DNA of 64,000 nucleotides from Meandrina meandrites. Its lineage: Eukaryota > Cnidaria > Anthozoa > Scleractinia > Meandrinidae. The stretch is from positions 4,353,001-4,417,000 of the forward strand of contig OY855913.1 in the NCBI GenBank assembly GCA_963693305.1, in the 5' to 3' direction. A program made the translations under genes and the position numbers. The number at the start of each line of letters is the position of its first letter. Within the stretch, counting starts at the first letter, position 1. Positions 10,440 to 19,988 of this stretch are shown here, in pieces. The notes under the pieces were generated by a model, which saw only the letters and a program-made list of their open reading frames with translations, made no database searches and was not told the DNA's origin.

Positions 10440-12540
10440 TGAGCGCGATTCGCGGTTAGCGCAGTTCCCGGTGAGCGCGATTCGCGGTTAGCGGGATTCG
10501 CGGTTAGCGGGGTTCGCGGTTAGCGGGATTCGCGGTGAGCGCGATTCCCGGTGAGCGCAATTCGCGGTGAGCGCGATTCGCGGTGAGCGCGATTCGCGGT
10601 GAGCGCGATTCGCGGTTAGCGGGATTCGCGGTGTGCGCGATTTGCGGTGAGCGCGATTCGCTTTGAGCGCGATTCGCGGTTAGTGCAATTCGCGGTGAGC
10701 GCGATTCGCGGTGAGCGCGATTTGCGGTGAGCGCAATTCGCGGTGAGCGCGATTCGCTGTGTGCGCGATTCGCGGTGAGCGCGGTTAGCGCGATTCGCGG
10801 TTAGCGCGCTTTGCGGTTTGCGCGATTCGCGGTTAGCGCGATTCGCGGTGAGCGCGATTCGCGGTGAGTGCGATTCTCGGTGAGCGCAATTCGCGGTGAG
10901 CGCGATTCGCGGTTAGCGGGATTCGCGGTGAGTGCGATTCGCGGTGAGCGCGAATCGCGGTGAGCGCGATTCGCGGTGAGCGCGATTCGCGGTGAGCGCG
11001 AATCGCGGTGAGCGCGATTCGCGGTTTGCGCGATTCGCGGTGAGCGCGATTCGCGGTTAGCGCGATTTGCGGTTAGCGCGATTCGTGGTGTTCGCGATTC
11101 GCGGTGAGCTCTATTCGCGGTCAGCACGATTCGTGGTGAGCGCGATTCGCGGTTGGCGCAATTCGTGGTGAGCGCAATTCGCGGTGAGTGCGATTAGCGG
11201 TTAGCGCGATTCGGTGAGCGAAATTGGCGGTATGCGGGATTCGCGGCGAGCGCGATTCACGGTTAGTGCAATTCGCGGTGAGCGCGATTCGCGGTGAGCA
11301 CGATTCGCGGTGAGCGCAATTCGTGGTGAGCGCTATTCGCGGTAAGCGCGATTCGCGGTTAGCGCAATTCGCGGTATGCGGGATTCGCGGTGAGCGCGAT
11401 TCGCGGTGAGTGCGATTCGCGGTTAGTGCCATTCGCGGTTAGCGCGATTCGCGGTGAGCGCGATTCGCGGTGTGCGCGATTTGCGGTGAGCGCGATTCGC
11501 GGTGAGCGTGATTCGCGGTGAGCGCGATTCGCGGTGAGCTTGATTCGCGGTGAGCGCGATTCGCAATGAGCGCGATTCGCGGTTAGCGCAGTTCGCGGTG
11601 AGCGCGATTCGCGGTATGCGGGATTCGCGGTGATCGCGATTCGCGGTGAGCGTGATTCGCAGTTAGCGGGATTCGCGGTTAGCGGGATTCGCGGTTAGCG
11701 GGATTCCCGGTTAGCGCAATTCGCGGTGAGCTCGATTCGCGGTGAGCGCGATTCGCGGTTAGCGGGATTCGCGGTTAGCGGGATTCACGGTTAGCAGGAT
11801 TCGCGGTTAGCGGGATTCGCGGTGAGCGCGATTCGCGGTAAGCGCGATTCGCGGTTAGCGGGATTCGCGGTTAGCGGGGTTTGCGGTTAGCGGGATTCGC
11901 GGTGAGCGCGATTCCCGGTTAGCGCAATTCGCGGTGAGCGTGATTCGCGGTTAGCGCGATTCGCGGTGAGCGCGATTCGCGGTGAGCGCGATTCGCGGTT
12001 AGCGGGATTCGCGGTGTGCGCGATTTGCGGTGAGCGCGATTCGCTTTGAGCGCGATTCGCGGTTAGTGCAATTCGCGGTGAGCGCGATTCGCGGTGAGCG
12101 CGATTCGCGGTGAGCGCAATTCGCGGTGAGCGCGATTCGCTGTGTGCGCGATTCGCGGTGAGCGCGGTTAGCGCGATTCGCGGTTAGCGCGCTTTGCGGT
12201 TTGCGCGATTCGCGGTTAGCGCGATTTGCGGTGAGCGCGATTCGCGGTGAGTGCGATTCGCGGTGAGCGCAATTCGCGGTGACCGCGATTCGCGGTTAGC
12301 GGGATTCGCGGTGAGTGCGATTCGCGGTGAGCGCGAATCACGGTGAGCGCGATTCGCGGTGAGCGCGATTCGCGGTGAGCGGGATTCGCGGTGAGCGCGA
12401 TTCGCGGTTTGCGCGATTCGCGGTGAGCGCGATTCGCGGTTAGCGCGATTTGCGGTTAGCGCGATTCGTGGTGAGCGCAATTCGCGGTGAGTGCGATTGG
12501 CGGTTAGCGCGATTCGGTGAGCGAAATTGGCGGCTAGCGC
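10440..12540. repeat. Higher-order duplication with 1383-bp spacing inside the satellite
   Basis: Rare variants recur at a constant offset of 1383 bp. CTTTGAGCGCGATTCGC occurs at 10661 and 12044. TTAGCGCGCTTTGCGGTTTG occurs at 10801 and 12184. A half-unit junction GAGCGCGGTTAGCGCG occurs just before each of the latter. Both copies have accumulated private substitutions. Confidence 0.85.
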
Positions 12541-12606
12541 GATTCGCGGTGACCGGAATTCGGAGTGTGTGTGTTTTCGTGGTGAATGCGATTCGCGGCA
12601 AGCGTT

Positions 12607-13100
12607 ATACCGCAATCTTGTTGATTTGTTGCTTTTTTTCTCCATTCATTGATTTGTTAGTTTCTCTCATAAAACGGTCACAATATCCGACTTACGATTT
12701 TCGGTTGTAGTAAGTATATTGTTTTTATTCTTTCCTATAAATACATTTATTTAGTGAAGTATTATTATTTTCTTTTTAAAGAATTTTTTTTTAAAAAGTT
12801 ATTGTATATTTCGTGACAATTTTCGGGAAAAGTTTGCTGTCGAGCAACATACTATTATCAGTATCCTGTGTCTGATTTAAAGTATTTCTAGGTAAAACGC
12901 TATAGTCAATGGACGCCACATTTACATTCAGCATGTTCTCGTTATGTAACACTGGACATGCAGTGATTCCTGTTATGTCAAATGTAAATGCAAATTTAAA
13001 ATAATAAAATCTTATTCAAGGGGGGGAGAAGCGTTGCGTGACGACCCAAATAACTGCTAACCACGCGCAAATCTTTATAAAATCGCCTTGCTATTACTTA
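12607..13100. other. AT-rich spacer between satellite and minisatellite
   Basis: No gene seen. It contains CGGGAAAAGTTTGCTGTCGA near 12825, which recurs with one change near 15521 upstream of the SRPBCC-like exon, and one TTGCGTGAC motif (13034-13042). Confidence 0.45.
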
Positions 13101-13212
13101 AACGGACAGGGGATACTAAAAAGGGAGAAGGGGATACTAAAAAGGGACAGGGGATACTAAAAAGGGACAAGCGGATACTAAAAACGGACAAGGGGATACT
13201 AAAAACGCGGAC
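13101..13212 (+). repeat. Minisatellite of 20-21 bp, about five copies
   Basis: GGATACTA recurs at 13111, 13132, 13152, 13173 and 13193, within a unit close to GGGGATACTAAAAAGGGACA. Spacing alternates between 20 and 21 bp. Confidence 0.9.
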
Positions 13213-13226
13213 TGCGGCCGTATTGG

Positions 13227-13265
13227 TTGGGGATACCCATATCGCTAGTGATATGGATATCCCCA
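13227..13265. repeat. Hairpin built from GGGGATACCCATATC arms
   Basis: GGGGATACCCATATC is followed by a short spacer and then GATATGGATATCCCC, which pairs with it except at two positions. The same left-arm sequence recurs near 14184 (GGGGATACCCATATCACTAG) and in part near 13407, so it belongs to a small dispersed family linked to the GGGATAC minisatellite. Confidence 0.75.
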
Positions 13266-14397
13266 ATCTTTCACTCAATTTAAAATGCTTATTACTTTAA
13301 TTTCTTCTTCTTCCCGTTAGAGTGCTTCTAGTTTATGTAAATTGGTCAGTTGTTTTTCCTTCGCTTTATTCTACTCTGACGAGGATATCGAAACGGGGAC
13401 GGCAGCCATACACCCATATCACTAGGGATTAGGGTACTGTACGTATCCCAAATACCCTCTAATGCTGTTTTTAAAGCTGATCGAGTTTTATTGATTACGC
13501 TTTATCATTATTCTTTTAAGATAGTTAAAAATATAATTATCTTTCTTTGACAAAAACGGTATCGTGCTCTTTACTCGTTTATTTATCTATTATTTCGTTA
13601 TTTTTGTGAATAAATGTTCCAAATTTACTGCATTTCACATGCGATATGACAAAATTAATTGAAAATTAAATAAACTCAGGATTATACAAATGAAAGTAAA
13701 TTTACGGGAAATATTTCACAAGAGCAACTCAAGCAAAATAGGGTGGTACGAGGGAGGGAAAAGTAAAATTCCCAGAATAATCCTATATAAACCCAAATTA
13801 ATGTGAACACACACGTCGATGGTCAGTTTTCAAAGCTTGGTGACCTGCATATATTGCGTGACATTCGTATGTGAGTATTAAAGAGCTTCACGCCGACGTC
13901 TCCTGACGCTGAAACGATGAGCATTAACATTGATCGAAAGCGTTTCGTTATAATAAACCGGCCTTGTAAGAATATGCACCAGGCCGACCAAGGACATTAT
14001 ACTGATTATACAACACTAAAGCGCGTGATCGGGAAAGCAGACCCTGAGTTTCTCGTGTATTATAGACTCATAGGACAATGGAAGTTATTCAATTAATGGA
14101 ATACGTGGGGAAAAAAATCGGTTTTGAGCAACATCTTGAACGAACTCAGATTCCCCAGTCAGTGGTTTTGTCCATCCCTACCGGGGATACCCATATCACT
14201 AGGTATTTGGGAACGGGGATGCCCAAAACGCGGGGATACCCAAATCACTGTGACCCGTGTCCACTCGCACGGTACGACGACATTAAGCGATGACGTCATC
14301 GTTTAAAAATTAATACAGAAGTCGTGGACAAACTCACACAACTCTGGTTCAAGGGCCCCAGCTGGATTTCCGACCAAGAAGAAAACCATAATGAGTG
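13266..14397. other. Non-coding stretch with dispersed GGGGATACCC fragments
   Basis: No exon is recognised. It contains repeats related to the hairpin at 13227 (near 13395-13450 and 14180-14255) and one TTGCGTGAC motif at 13854-13862. A 59-codon ORF starting at 13918 has no splice donor and no recognisable domain. Confidence 0.45.
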
Positions 14398-15132
14398 TCA
14401 CTGATTAAAACAGATAACCAGAACAGTTATTACAATTATTAGAAGAACAGAACCGATTGCGAAAACACCTCTCTGTACTTCCCGATTCACCTGTCGACGG
14501 TATCTGGTCATGGGAAGTGTCGCGGTGATTTCAGCATTGATATTTTCGTGTGGGAAGGGGACAGTCGGGACCTCGCACCCCAAGAAGTCGCACAATGGCT
14601 TCCATCCTTGGTTTACGTTGTACACCAACAGTTTGTCAGCGGGAACAATCGACTTTACACGGTGGTTGTGGATACGAAACCGGTTTCTGAAAACATAGGT
14701 GGACTTGGAGTTAAGAGAGCCATAAGCAGCATTTACGTAGGAATCAAAAACGCGCGACATTTTCCTACATGTTTGCGATAATGGGGTCACAAACTCGGAC
14801 GGTGTAGCCTGTAGAGATTCCAGTTGACGAGTCCAGCTTTTTACCCATGAATCTTCCTCTCGTTCGCTTAGAATCACTTTACAGTCAGGAAAAGCTTCCA
14901 GTATTTCTTGGAAGAATAAATTCCCGGGCATATCCACGACTGCATCAGCATTCTGGTAGACTCGTTTAACATCTGGCTTGGTACCATTTTGGAAAACATC
15001 GACCCAGTGATCTAGGAAGTCAAAGATCTGCTCTTCCCAGTCAAATACCGTAAACCCAAGGTGCCGCAACGCTTTGGCCAATGATTTAGTACCAGTTTTT
15101 GCAGTGCCAGCACAAATGATCTTCATTATCAT
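14398..15132 (-). CDS. Sulfotransferase-like P-loop protein with C-terminal membrane anchor, 244 aa
   Basis: An intact intronless ORF. Residues 4-18 (KIICAGTAKTGTKSL) form the 5'-phosphosulfate-binding loop seen in the Sulfotransfer_4 family of PAPS-dependent sulfotransferase-like proteins. Further family-like segments are GFTVFDWEEQI, NADAVVDMPGNLFFQEILEAFPDCKVILSERE and WKPLCDFLGCEVP, each spread through the usual length of about 220 residues. The last 25 residues (GVFAIGSVLLIIVITVLVICFN) form one hydrophobic segment, so the protein is probably tail-anchored or a type II/IV membrane protein. The substrate cannot be read from sequence. A second ATG two codons downstream (M-I-M-K) is an alternative start. 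The gene points away from the SRPBCC-like genes to its right. Confidence 0.87.
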   Translation of the reverse strand: MIMKIICAGTAKTGTKSLAKALRHLGFTVFDWEEQIFDFLDHWVDVFQNGTKPDVKRVYQNADAVVDMPGNLFFQEILEAFPDCKVILSEREEDSWVKSWTRQLESLQATPSEFVTPLSQTCRKMSRVFDSYVNAAYGSLNSKSTYVFRNRFRIHNHRVKSIVPADKLLVYNVNQGWKPLCDFLGCEVPTVPFPHENINAEITATLPMTRYRRQVNREVQRGVFAIGSVLLIIVITVLVICFNQ

Positions 15133-15560
15133 GATTATTAAGATAAAAAGTTGGTGTCTCCTCTGCTTGATGTCAAGTTGGGATCAGTTTTTCTTTCTGG
15201 GCAACCGACCTTGGTCAAAAGTAACCATCCTCTGTTAAAAATCAAGTTAAACTCGTTTTTATTCTCGTGTAACTCCCTATAGTCAAGAACACGTCACTAG
15301 CCTGTGTGCAGCGCGTGCGTATTAGATACGAGGCTATTCTTGGTTTTCAAGTGACGTCATCAAAATTCTAAAATCCAGAATCGCAAGACCCCTGAGTTTT
15401 TATCCTTCACTGGCTTATCTTATTGAAGGTGTTTAGCTCGATAGCAGCCGCCGTCTTTAAGATAGACCATTTTGAATTTCGGAATTTCACGCCACACGAC
15501 ATCAAGATGGCCGCCTGACGGGAAAAGTTTGCTGTCGAACAACATATGATTGCCAGTGTC
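15133..15560. other. Intergenic stretch, probable divergent promoter region
   Basis: Lies between the sulfotransferase-like gene (-) and the SRPBCC-like exon (+). I searched it for a first exon like that of the neighbouring SRPBCC-like gene and found none. Confidence 0.4.
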
Positions 15561-15720
15561 CAGTGGCGGATCCAGACGTTCACCTAAGGGGGGGGGGGGG
15601 GGGGGGCGCTTTTGAAGGCTTGACTATGAATGTTGAATTCTGCGAAGATAATTCCGGTAGATCAAAGAAAATGCGCTGTTTCCGAAAAATAAGGGGTGGG
15701 GGATCCTGGATCCGCCACTG
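15561..15720. mobile_element. hAT-like MITE with CAGTGGCGGATCCAG termini
   Basis: The 15-bp ends CAGTGGCGGATCCAG (15561-15575) and CTGGATCCGCCACTG (15706-15720) are perfect inverted repeats. The element is flanked by GTGTC at 15556-15560 and 15721-15725, a probable target duplication. A run of about 18 G lies near the left end. Termini of this kind are common in non-autonomous hAT elements, although hAT insertions usually duplicate 8 bp. It sits 53 bp upstream of the acceptor-side exon at 15774. A related GGGGCGGATCCTGG fragment is at about 22381. Confidence 0.82.
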
Positions 15721-15773
15721 GTGTCAGTTGAATCTTGTAAGATTAATTGTGCAATTTTATATCTTTATTTCAG

Positions 15774-16158
15774 CATTGGCATTAGTAATATTACCAGGTC
15801 GAAAGATGAACAAGGACGAAGGATAGTACAGTATGACATTGAAGAGAGGGTCACCTTGTTCGGATTCTACGAAAGTACTGCCAATTTCCGCGTGACTGCC
15901 ACGGTGATCCTGGAAAACGCTGTCATACAAAACACAACAAAACTAATGGGTGGGTTGCTACAAACTAAACAAACATGGCGCCTGAGTGATTCTGAGAATG
16001 GAGGCGAAGAAGAAACATTGTTGGAGGATCAAGCCGAGTACACCGCCCCCCGCATTTTAGCAATGCTTGTCAAAAAGAAAGCTCACGCCGCTCATATTGA
16101 GAGAAATAACGACATCAGGCGATATGTCATGGAGACAATGACCAAGAACGACAATTAG
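15774..16158 (+). CDS. SRPBCC/START-like protein copy 1, terminal exon only (first exon not found)
   Basis: The exon follows a good acceptor (TTTATTTCAG at 15764-15773), begins in phase 2 and stops at 16156-16158. It encodes 127 residues and a completing base. Over its whole length it is clearly homologous to the second exon of the neighbouring gene: both share SNITRS/NNVTRS, the ERV-LFGF/ERVVLIGF block, ATVI-ENAVI, a TW-LSDS / HWYLTDS block, ETLL-D and a basic alpha-helical end with AAH. No counterpart of that neighbour's membrane-anchor exon is visible upstream, and a hAT-like MITE lies just before the acceptor. It is either a tandem duplicate that lost exon 1 (pseudogene) or uses an exon I cannot recognise. 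Confidence 0.7.
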
Positions 16159-16486
16159 TGTATAATAAATTTGACCATGTCTCAAGGTAGTCGCATTGAA
16201 AATTTAAAATTGGAGAGTTGTGTGACGATTCATTACTTATAATCAGCGATTTGCAGCCAAATATAAATGACAGTTCCAACGAACAAAACAACGTGACGAT
16301 TGACTTTGATGATATTTTTTTCACGGCTTATAATAATCTGAGTTGCCCGTCGCCTTCTAAGACTTGTAACGTTTCAGTTTACCAGAAAGTATTCAAACGA
16401 GGACCTGAAGAATTAATTCATATTTTCAACTGCTTCGAATTTGCCCATCCAGCACAAACATTTTTTGGGACTTTTGTGACTACTTT

Positions 16487-17677
16487 ATGGCATCACGTGG
16501 TAACACCAGCAAGGGCTGGATAGCAACCGATGAATGTGGTCACGCGATCTCTTTCCTCACCGAAGCAACGCACGCAATGGCGATGAAGGTCATTTTCTGG
16601 TCCTGTTTAGTGGCCGTGCTTGGTTACTTTGCCTATCAAGAGCTTACTGTTGTCACGGACAGTATCTCAGTGCAGATGAATATACCTGCCAGGCGGGCTG
16701 ATGTTTTTCGCCTGTTGCTTGATCCAGAATTTGTCCCGCTGAAATTTCAACCTTTGTGGTAAGTGTCAAGATCAAAGCTTGCATTTTCCATCTTCAAAAA
16801 CAAGCTTACGCTGGCTTACGCGATCAGATGATAAATATTTTGGCTATATACCGCCGACAGAGAGTTTCGAGAACGACTTGCACAACACTCGGCCGCTTAC
16901 TGTCCTTACTTGTATCTTATCTTTATATCATGTAGTTCCCAATTTCACTTCTAGTTCTTCAAAGAGCTTTGACTCGGTTAATTGCTCCCAAGCGGATCTC
17001 ATGCATAGTTACAAACTCGATTTTTGTCGATTACCCACATAGTCTGTGAGGTGCTGCATAGTATTGCGTGACAAAACGTTGATCCACAATTTACAGGAGA
17101 GACTCATTGGTATTGTTTTGGCAGGAGGGGGGCGGGGAGAGGGAGGGAGTGTGGGGGAGGTTAGGGTAATTTTTCTGAGCTTGAATTTATTTCCATCTTG
17201 TCTTTGAACAAGAATTTTTTTCAACTTTTTCCTTTGATTAACTGTACAGTCATAAAAAATGGTCTTCAGTTCACTTTTTCATCTTGATTTCATTTTAGTG
17301 TTGGCACCAATAACGTTACTAGATCTGAACAAGATGGTTTAAAGACTATTCAGTACATCATGAAAGAGAGGGTTGTATTAATAGGATTCTTTAACATCAG
17401 TAAAACAATTACTTTTCAAGTGAATGCGACAGTGATAGAGGAAAATGCTGTTATCCGCAACAGAATGGACGTGATGGGTAAAACTTTCCAAGTTACGCAA
17501 CATTGGTATCTGACTGATTCCAAGAATGGCAACAAAGATGAAACATTGTTAAAAGACCATTTTGAGTTCACTACTGTTCGTCTTTTATCAAGATTTGCTA
17601 AGAAGGAAGCAAGTGCTGCTCACAATACCATGTTGAAAAGTATCAGGCAACACTTCATAGACATCACACAAACATAA
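16487..17677 (+). CDS. Membrane-anchored SRPBCC/START-like protein copy 2, two exons
   Basis: Exon 1 ends at 16758 (donor GTAAGT) and exon 2 is 17299-17677 (acceptor CATTTTAG); phases match (2 to 2) and create a Cys at the junction. The start is uncertain: ATG at 16487 gives 216 aa, ATG at 16577 gives 186 aa and puts a hydrophobic anchor (VIFWSCLVAVLGYFAY) at the very N-terminus, which I prefer. After the anchor, SISVQMNIPARRADVFRLLL resembles the start of polyketide-cyclase/START (SRPBCC) folds. The rest is a predicted mixed beta structure (VVLIGFF, ITFQVNATVIEE, TQHWYLTD) ending in an amphipathic helix (FAKKEASAAHNTML). Several N-glycosylation sequons are present. The ligand is unknown. The fold assignment is inference from pattern, not from a search. 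Confidence 0.72.
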
Positions 17678-18591
17678 TCATGATGACATTTAATGTCATA
17701 TAATTAACATCAGGCATACATGAACTCTCAGGATGTGACTATGGAAAACTGGTTCAAGTGGGTCTTGTGTTCAACTGCATTGCCTGTAATTTTTTTTTCA
17801 CACCAGTCTGGTGTAAACAGGTAAGATCGTTTCCGTTGAACATTCAAGCAATAAACGCAAAAAAACTGATACCAAAAAAAACTCAAAGCATGGTAACTGT
17901 TTGAATACATGTACAGTTAACAAGAACTTATCGAAATTTTAGCTCTCAAGCTGACCCCATGTGAGAAAAATATTTCAGTAAAAACAGATGTTTCTCATCT
18001 GTTCATAACAAAATAACCACATGTTTTAAGCATTTTTACGAGCTTTGATATTAACTTTCTCAAGAAATATGCTTTAGAATTTAACCACGGGGCCACTTAA
18101 AGAAATGAACTACAGTGACATGTTTCATATAGTATATAAAATGCTACCATGCTTTGAGTAGATTTTTGGTAATTAATTTTTGCACTTATTGCTCGAATTT
18201 TTGAGTGGAATCTGTGTTAATAAGTCTCAGGGTAATCATTCAGATCTTTTTCATACTATGCCTTGATATGTCATGAAAATATTGTCATTTCATATTCAAA
18301 TCCTTAATGGTCATACTATTCCCATGATTGTAAAACAATGTACTAGTTGTTTTTATGATCACACTTATTTAAGGACAGTAAAGCCAATTCAATTATTCTT
18401 TTAATATCACATACAAACTTGTGTACATGTGAATGAAATAAGTTGTACATGTAAACTATTTGAGATGTTCAAATACAGTTATGTGACTTCCGATTTAGTA
18501 CCGTAGTTGCTATTTACAACTAGCCAGTGATGAACAATAAAGAGTTTAAGACGGAATCTGCCAGGACTTCGAGTAGTTGTTGGACAAAATT
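17678..18591. other. Non-coding, includes a dispersed repeat copy
   Basis: AT-rich with no gene seen. About 18030-18200 (TTTTTACGAGCTTTG, CAAGAAATATGCTT, GAGTAGATTTTTGGTAATTA) is recognisably related to 27405-27565 in the same orientation, so this is a dispersed repeat. Confidence 0.55.
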
Positions 18592-19030
18592 ATGTACCAA
18601 AATTATTTACACCTTATTGCAAGCTTTTGTGTTACTGCTTCAAATATCTTATCAAAAGAAATCTTTTCTAACAACACCAAACATCGAAAACCAATCTCAA
18701 AGTTCCGCTGAATTCCACTAAATCGCTTTTGCGAGCTTTTGCCTATAGCTTGTGAACATTAAATTTCATTTTCTCAGGCTCTGATAAGAAATTGTTGTTA
18801 CCAAAATTATTTACACCTTATTGTGCAAACTTTTGTGTTACTGCTTCAAATATCTTATCAAAAGAAATCTTTTCTAACAACACCAAACACCGAAAACAAA
18901 TTTTGAAATTTCACTGAATTCCACTGAATCGCTTAAAGACGATTTTACAAAATGGCTGCACGTGAGAATTTCCCTATAGCTTGTGAACTTTGAAATTCAT
19001 TTTCTAAGACTCTGATAAGAAATTGTTGTT
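18592..19030. repeat. Two-copy tandem duplication, period about 206 bp
   Basis: ACCAAAATTATTTACACCTT starts near 18596 and near 18800. The shared block continues through CTTTTGTGTTACTGCTTCAA, the AAAGAAATC/CAACACCAAACA strings, CTATAGCTTGTGAAC and CTCTGATAAGAAATTG. The second copy has a short insertion and several substitutions. Confidence 0.88.
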
Positions 19031-19988
19031 GGTGTTATCAGTGATAATTACTTACATCTTTACCTTTTATTTAGGGTAGAAAATAACGCAATAGGATTTA
19101 AATTATTCTGGTACTCGATTTTTGTCCAACTTAAATAAATATTACTCGACTTCCTGGTGGATTCCGTCTTAAAGCCTTTTTTAAAAAATAAAATCAGCCT
19201 CAATAAAGTTTAATCCCATGACCTTTGTAATGCCAGTGTAAAAAATTAATTCTCTATATGGAGCTACTGGAAGGTGATGGGTTCTTCAATAAATTCCTGA
19301 CAAACTCTAGAGTTTAATTCCCTGGAGCCTCTTAGTGAGGTCTACTGAACAGAATTTAAATATATCAAAATCGGCAATTATTGATCAAGCTTTATAGCAA
19401 TGTAAAAGTCTGCATGGTCAACTGCTGCAGATGGAGACATCAACTGGGCCTGAAATTTGGATGTCGCACACACACATCCTCCACACTAACCCACTTCTGC
19501 AGTTGTTGGACGGTGGTCACAAGTTCAGCTTTTTCGCTATGCTAATGATTCCTGACTCAGGTGTCTCCAAACAACCATTACATACAGTGTGCAGTTCCAC
19601 AAAATATCCGTACTGGCCCCTCCTCATGGAAGGGATTTGCCCTAGCTATTAACCCCCCTCTGGAAATTCCAATTTAGCTTCATACATTGCTTTAAATGTT
19701 TAAGACACCCCCCCCCCCCCCCCCCCTGGAATTTTCAATCCCTTCTATGGGGCAAGTACATGTATAGATATTTTCTGGAACTACACATTAGCGAAGCAGC
19801 CTCTGGTAGAGGGAATATTTTTTCAGATCGAACAGTACAATAACCTTTGAGAATTAACGTTCCACTGCATCTTAATGAGGGTTCCTTAATTTGGTTGTCA
19901 CTCAGGTTAGTTGCAGCACTTATCAATCACCATAACAGTGCCACCTGTAGAAAAGCCTCGTTCATTTTCTCTGTTTGAGTTGTAAACA
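19031..19988. other. Intergenic sequence with poly(C)
   Basis: No gene recognised. It contains a C run at about 19708-19726 and the probable 3' flank of ZNHIT3 on the minus strand. Confidence 0.45.

Larger units (their letters stand above)
4948..12606. repeat. CpG-dense 16-bp tandem satellite array, about 7.7 kb
   Basis: The region is an almost uninterrupted head-to-tail array with consensus unit GATTCGCGGTGAGCGC, roughly 480 copies by length. Variants sit mainly in the second half of the unit: GTTAGCGC, GTTAGCGG, GTGTGCGC, GTATGCGG. The core GCGATTCGC is a small interrupted palindrome. The consensus holds four CpG dinucleotides per unit, whereas the flanks are AT-rich. Because 16 is not a multiple of 3, every frame cycles through the same 48-nt coding pattern; on the minus strand it reads SPRIALTANRAHRESR over and over, giving spurious ORFs up to 186 codons. 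Longer-range duplications of about 417, 1136 and 1383 bp are superimposed. Units decay at both edges. No origin or function is evident. Confidence 0.97.

Noticed and set aside
4948..12606. CRISPR-like array
   Set aside because: Units are directly adjacent without unique spacers, and the sequence context is eukaryotic.
4913..12645. Many open frames in the satellite encoding 16-residue repeats (SPRIALTANRAHRESR and the sense-strand SAIRGERDSRCARFAV)
   Set aside because: The period of 16 bp makes each frame cycle through the same pattern, and the consensus has no stop codon. No start, splice or promoter context exists and the frames break wherever a unit has an indel.
13918..14097. 59-codon ORF containing KADPEFLVYY, superficially like the exon 1 end of the SRPBCC-like gene
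   Set aside because: The match is limited to a few residues, there is no hydrophobic anchor and no splice donor at the needed phase.
16218..16523. 101-codon ORF between the two SRPBCC-like genes
   Set aside because: It overlaps the 5' region of copy 2 in another frame and shows no domain or conserved counterpart.
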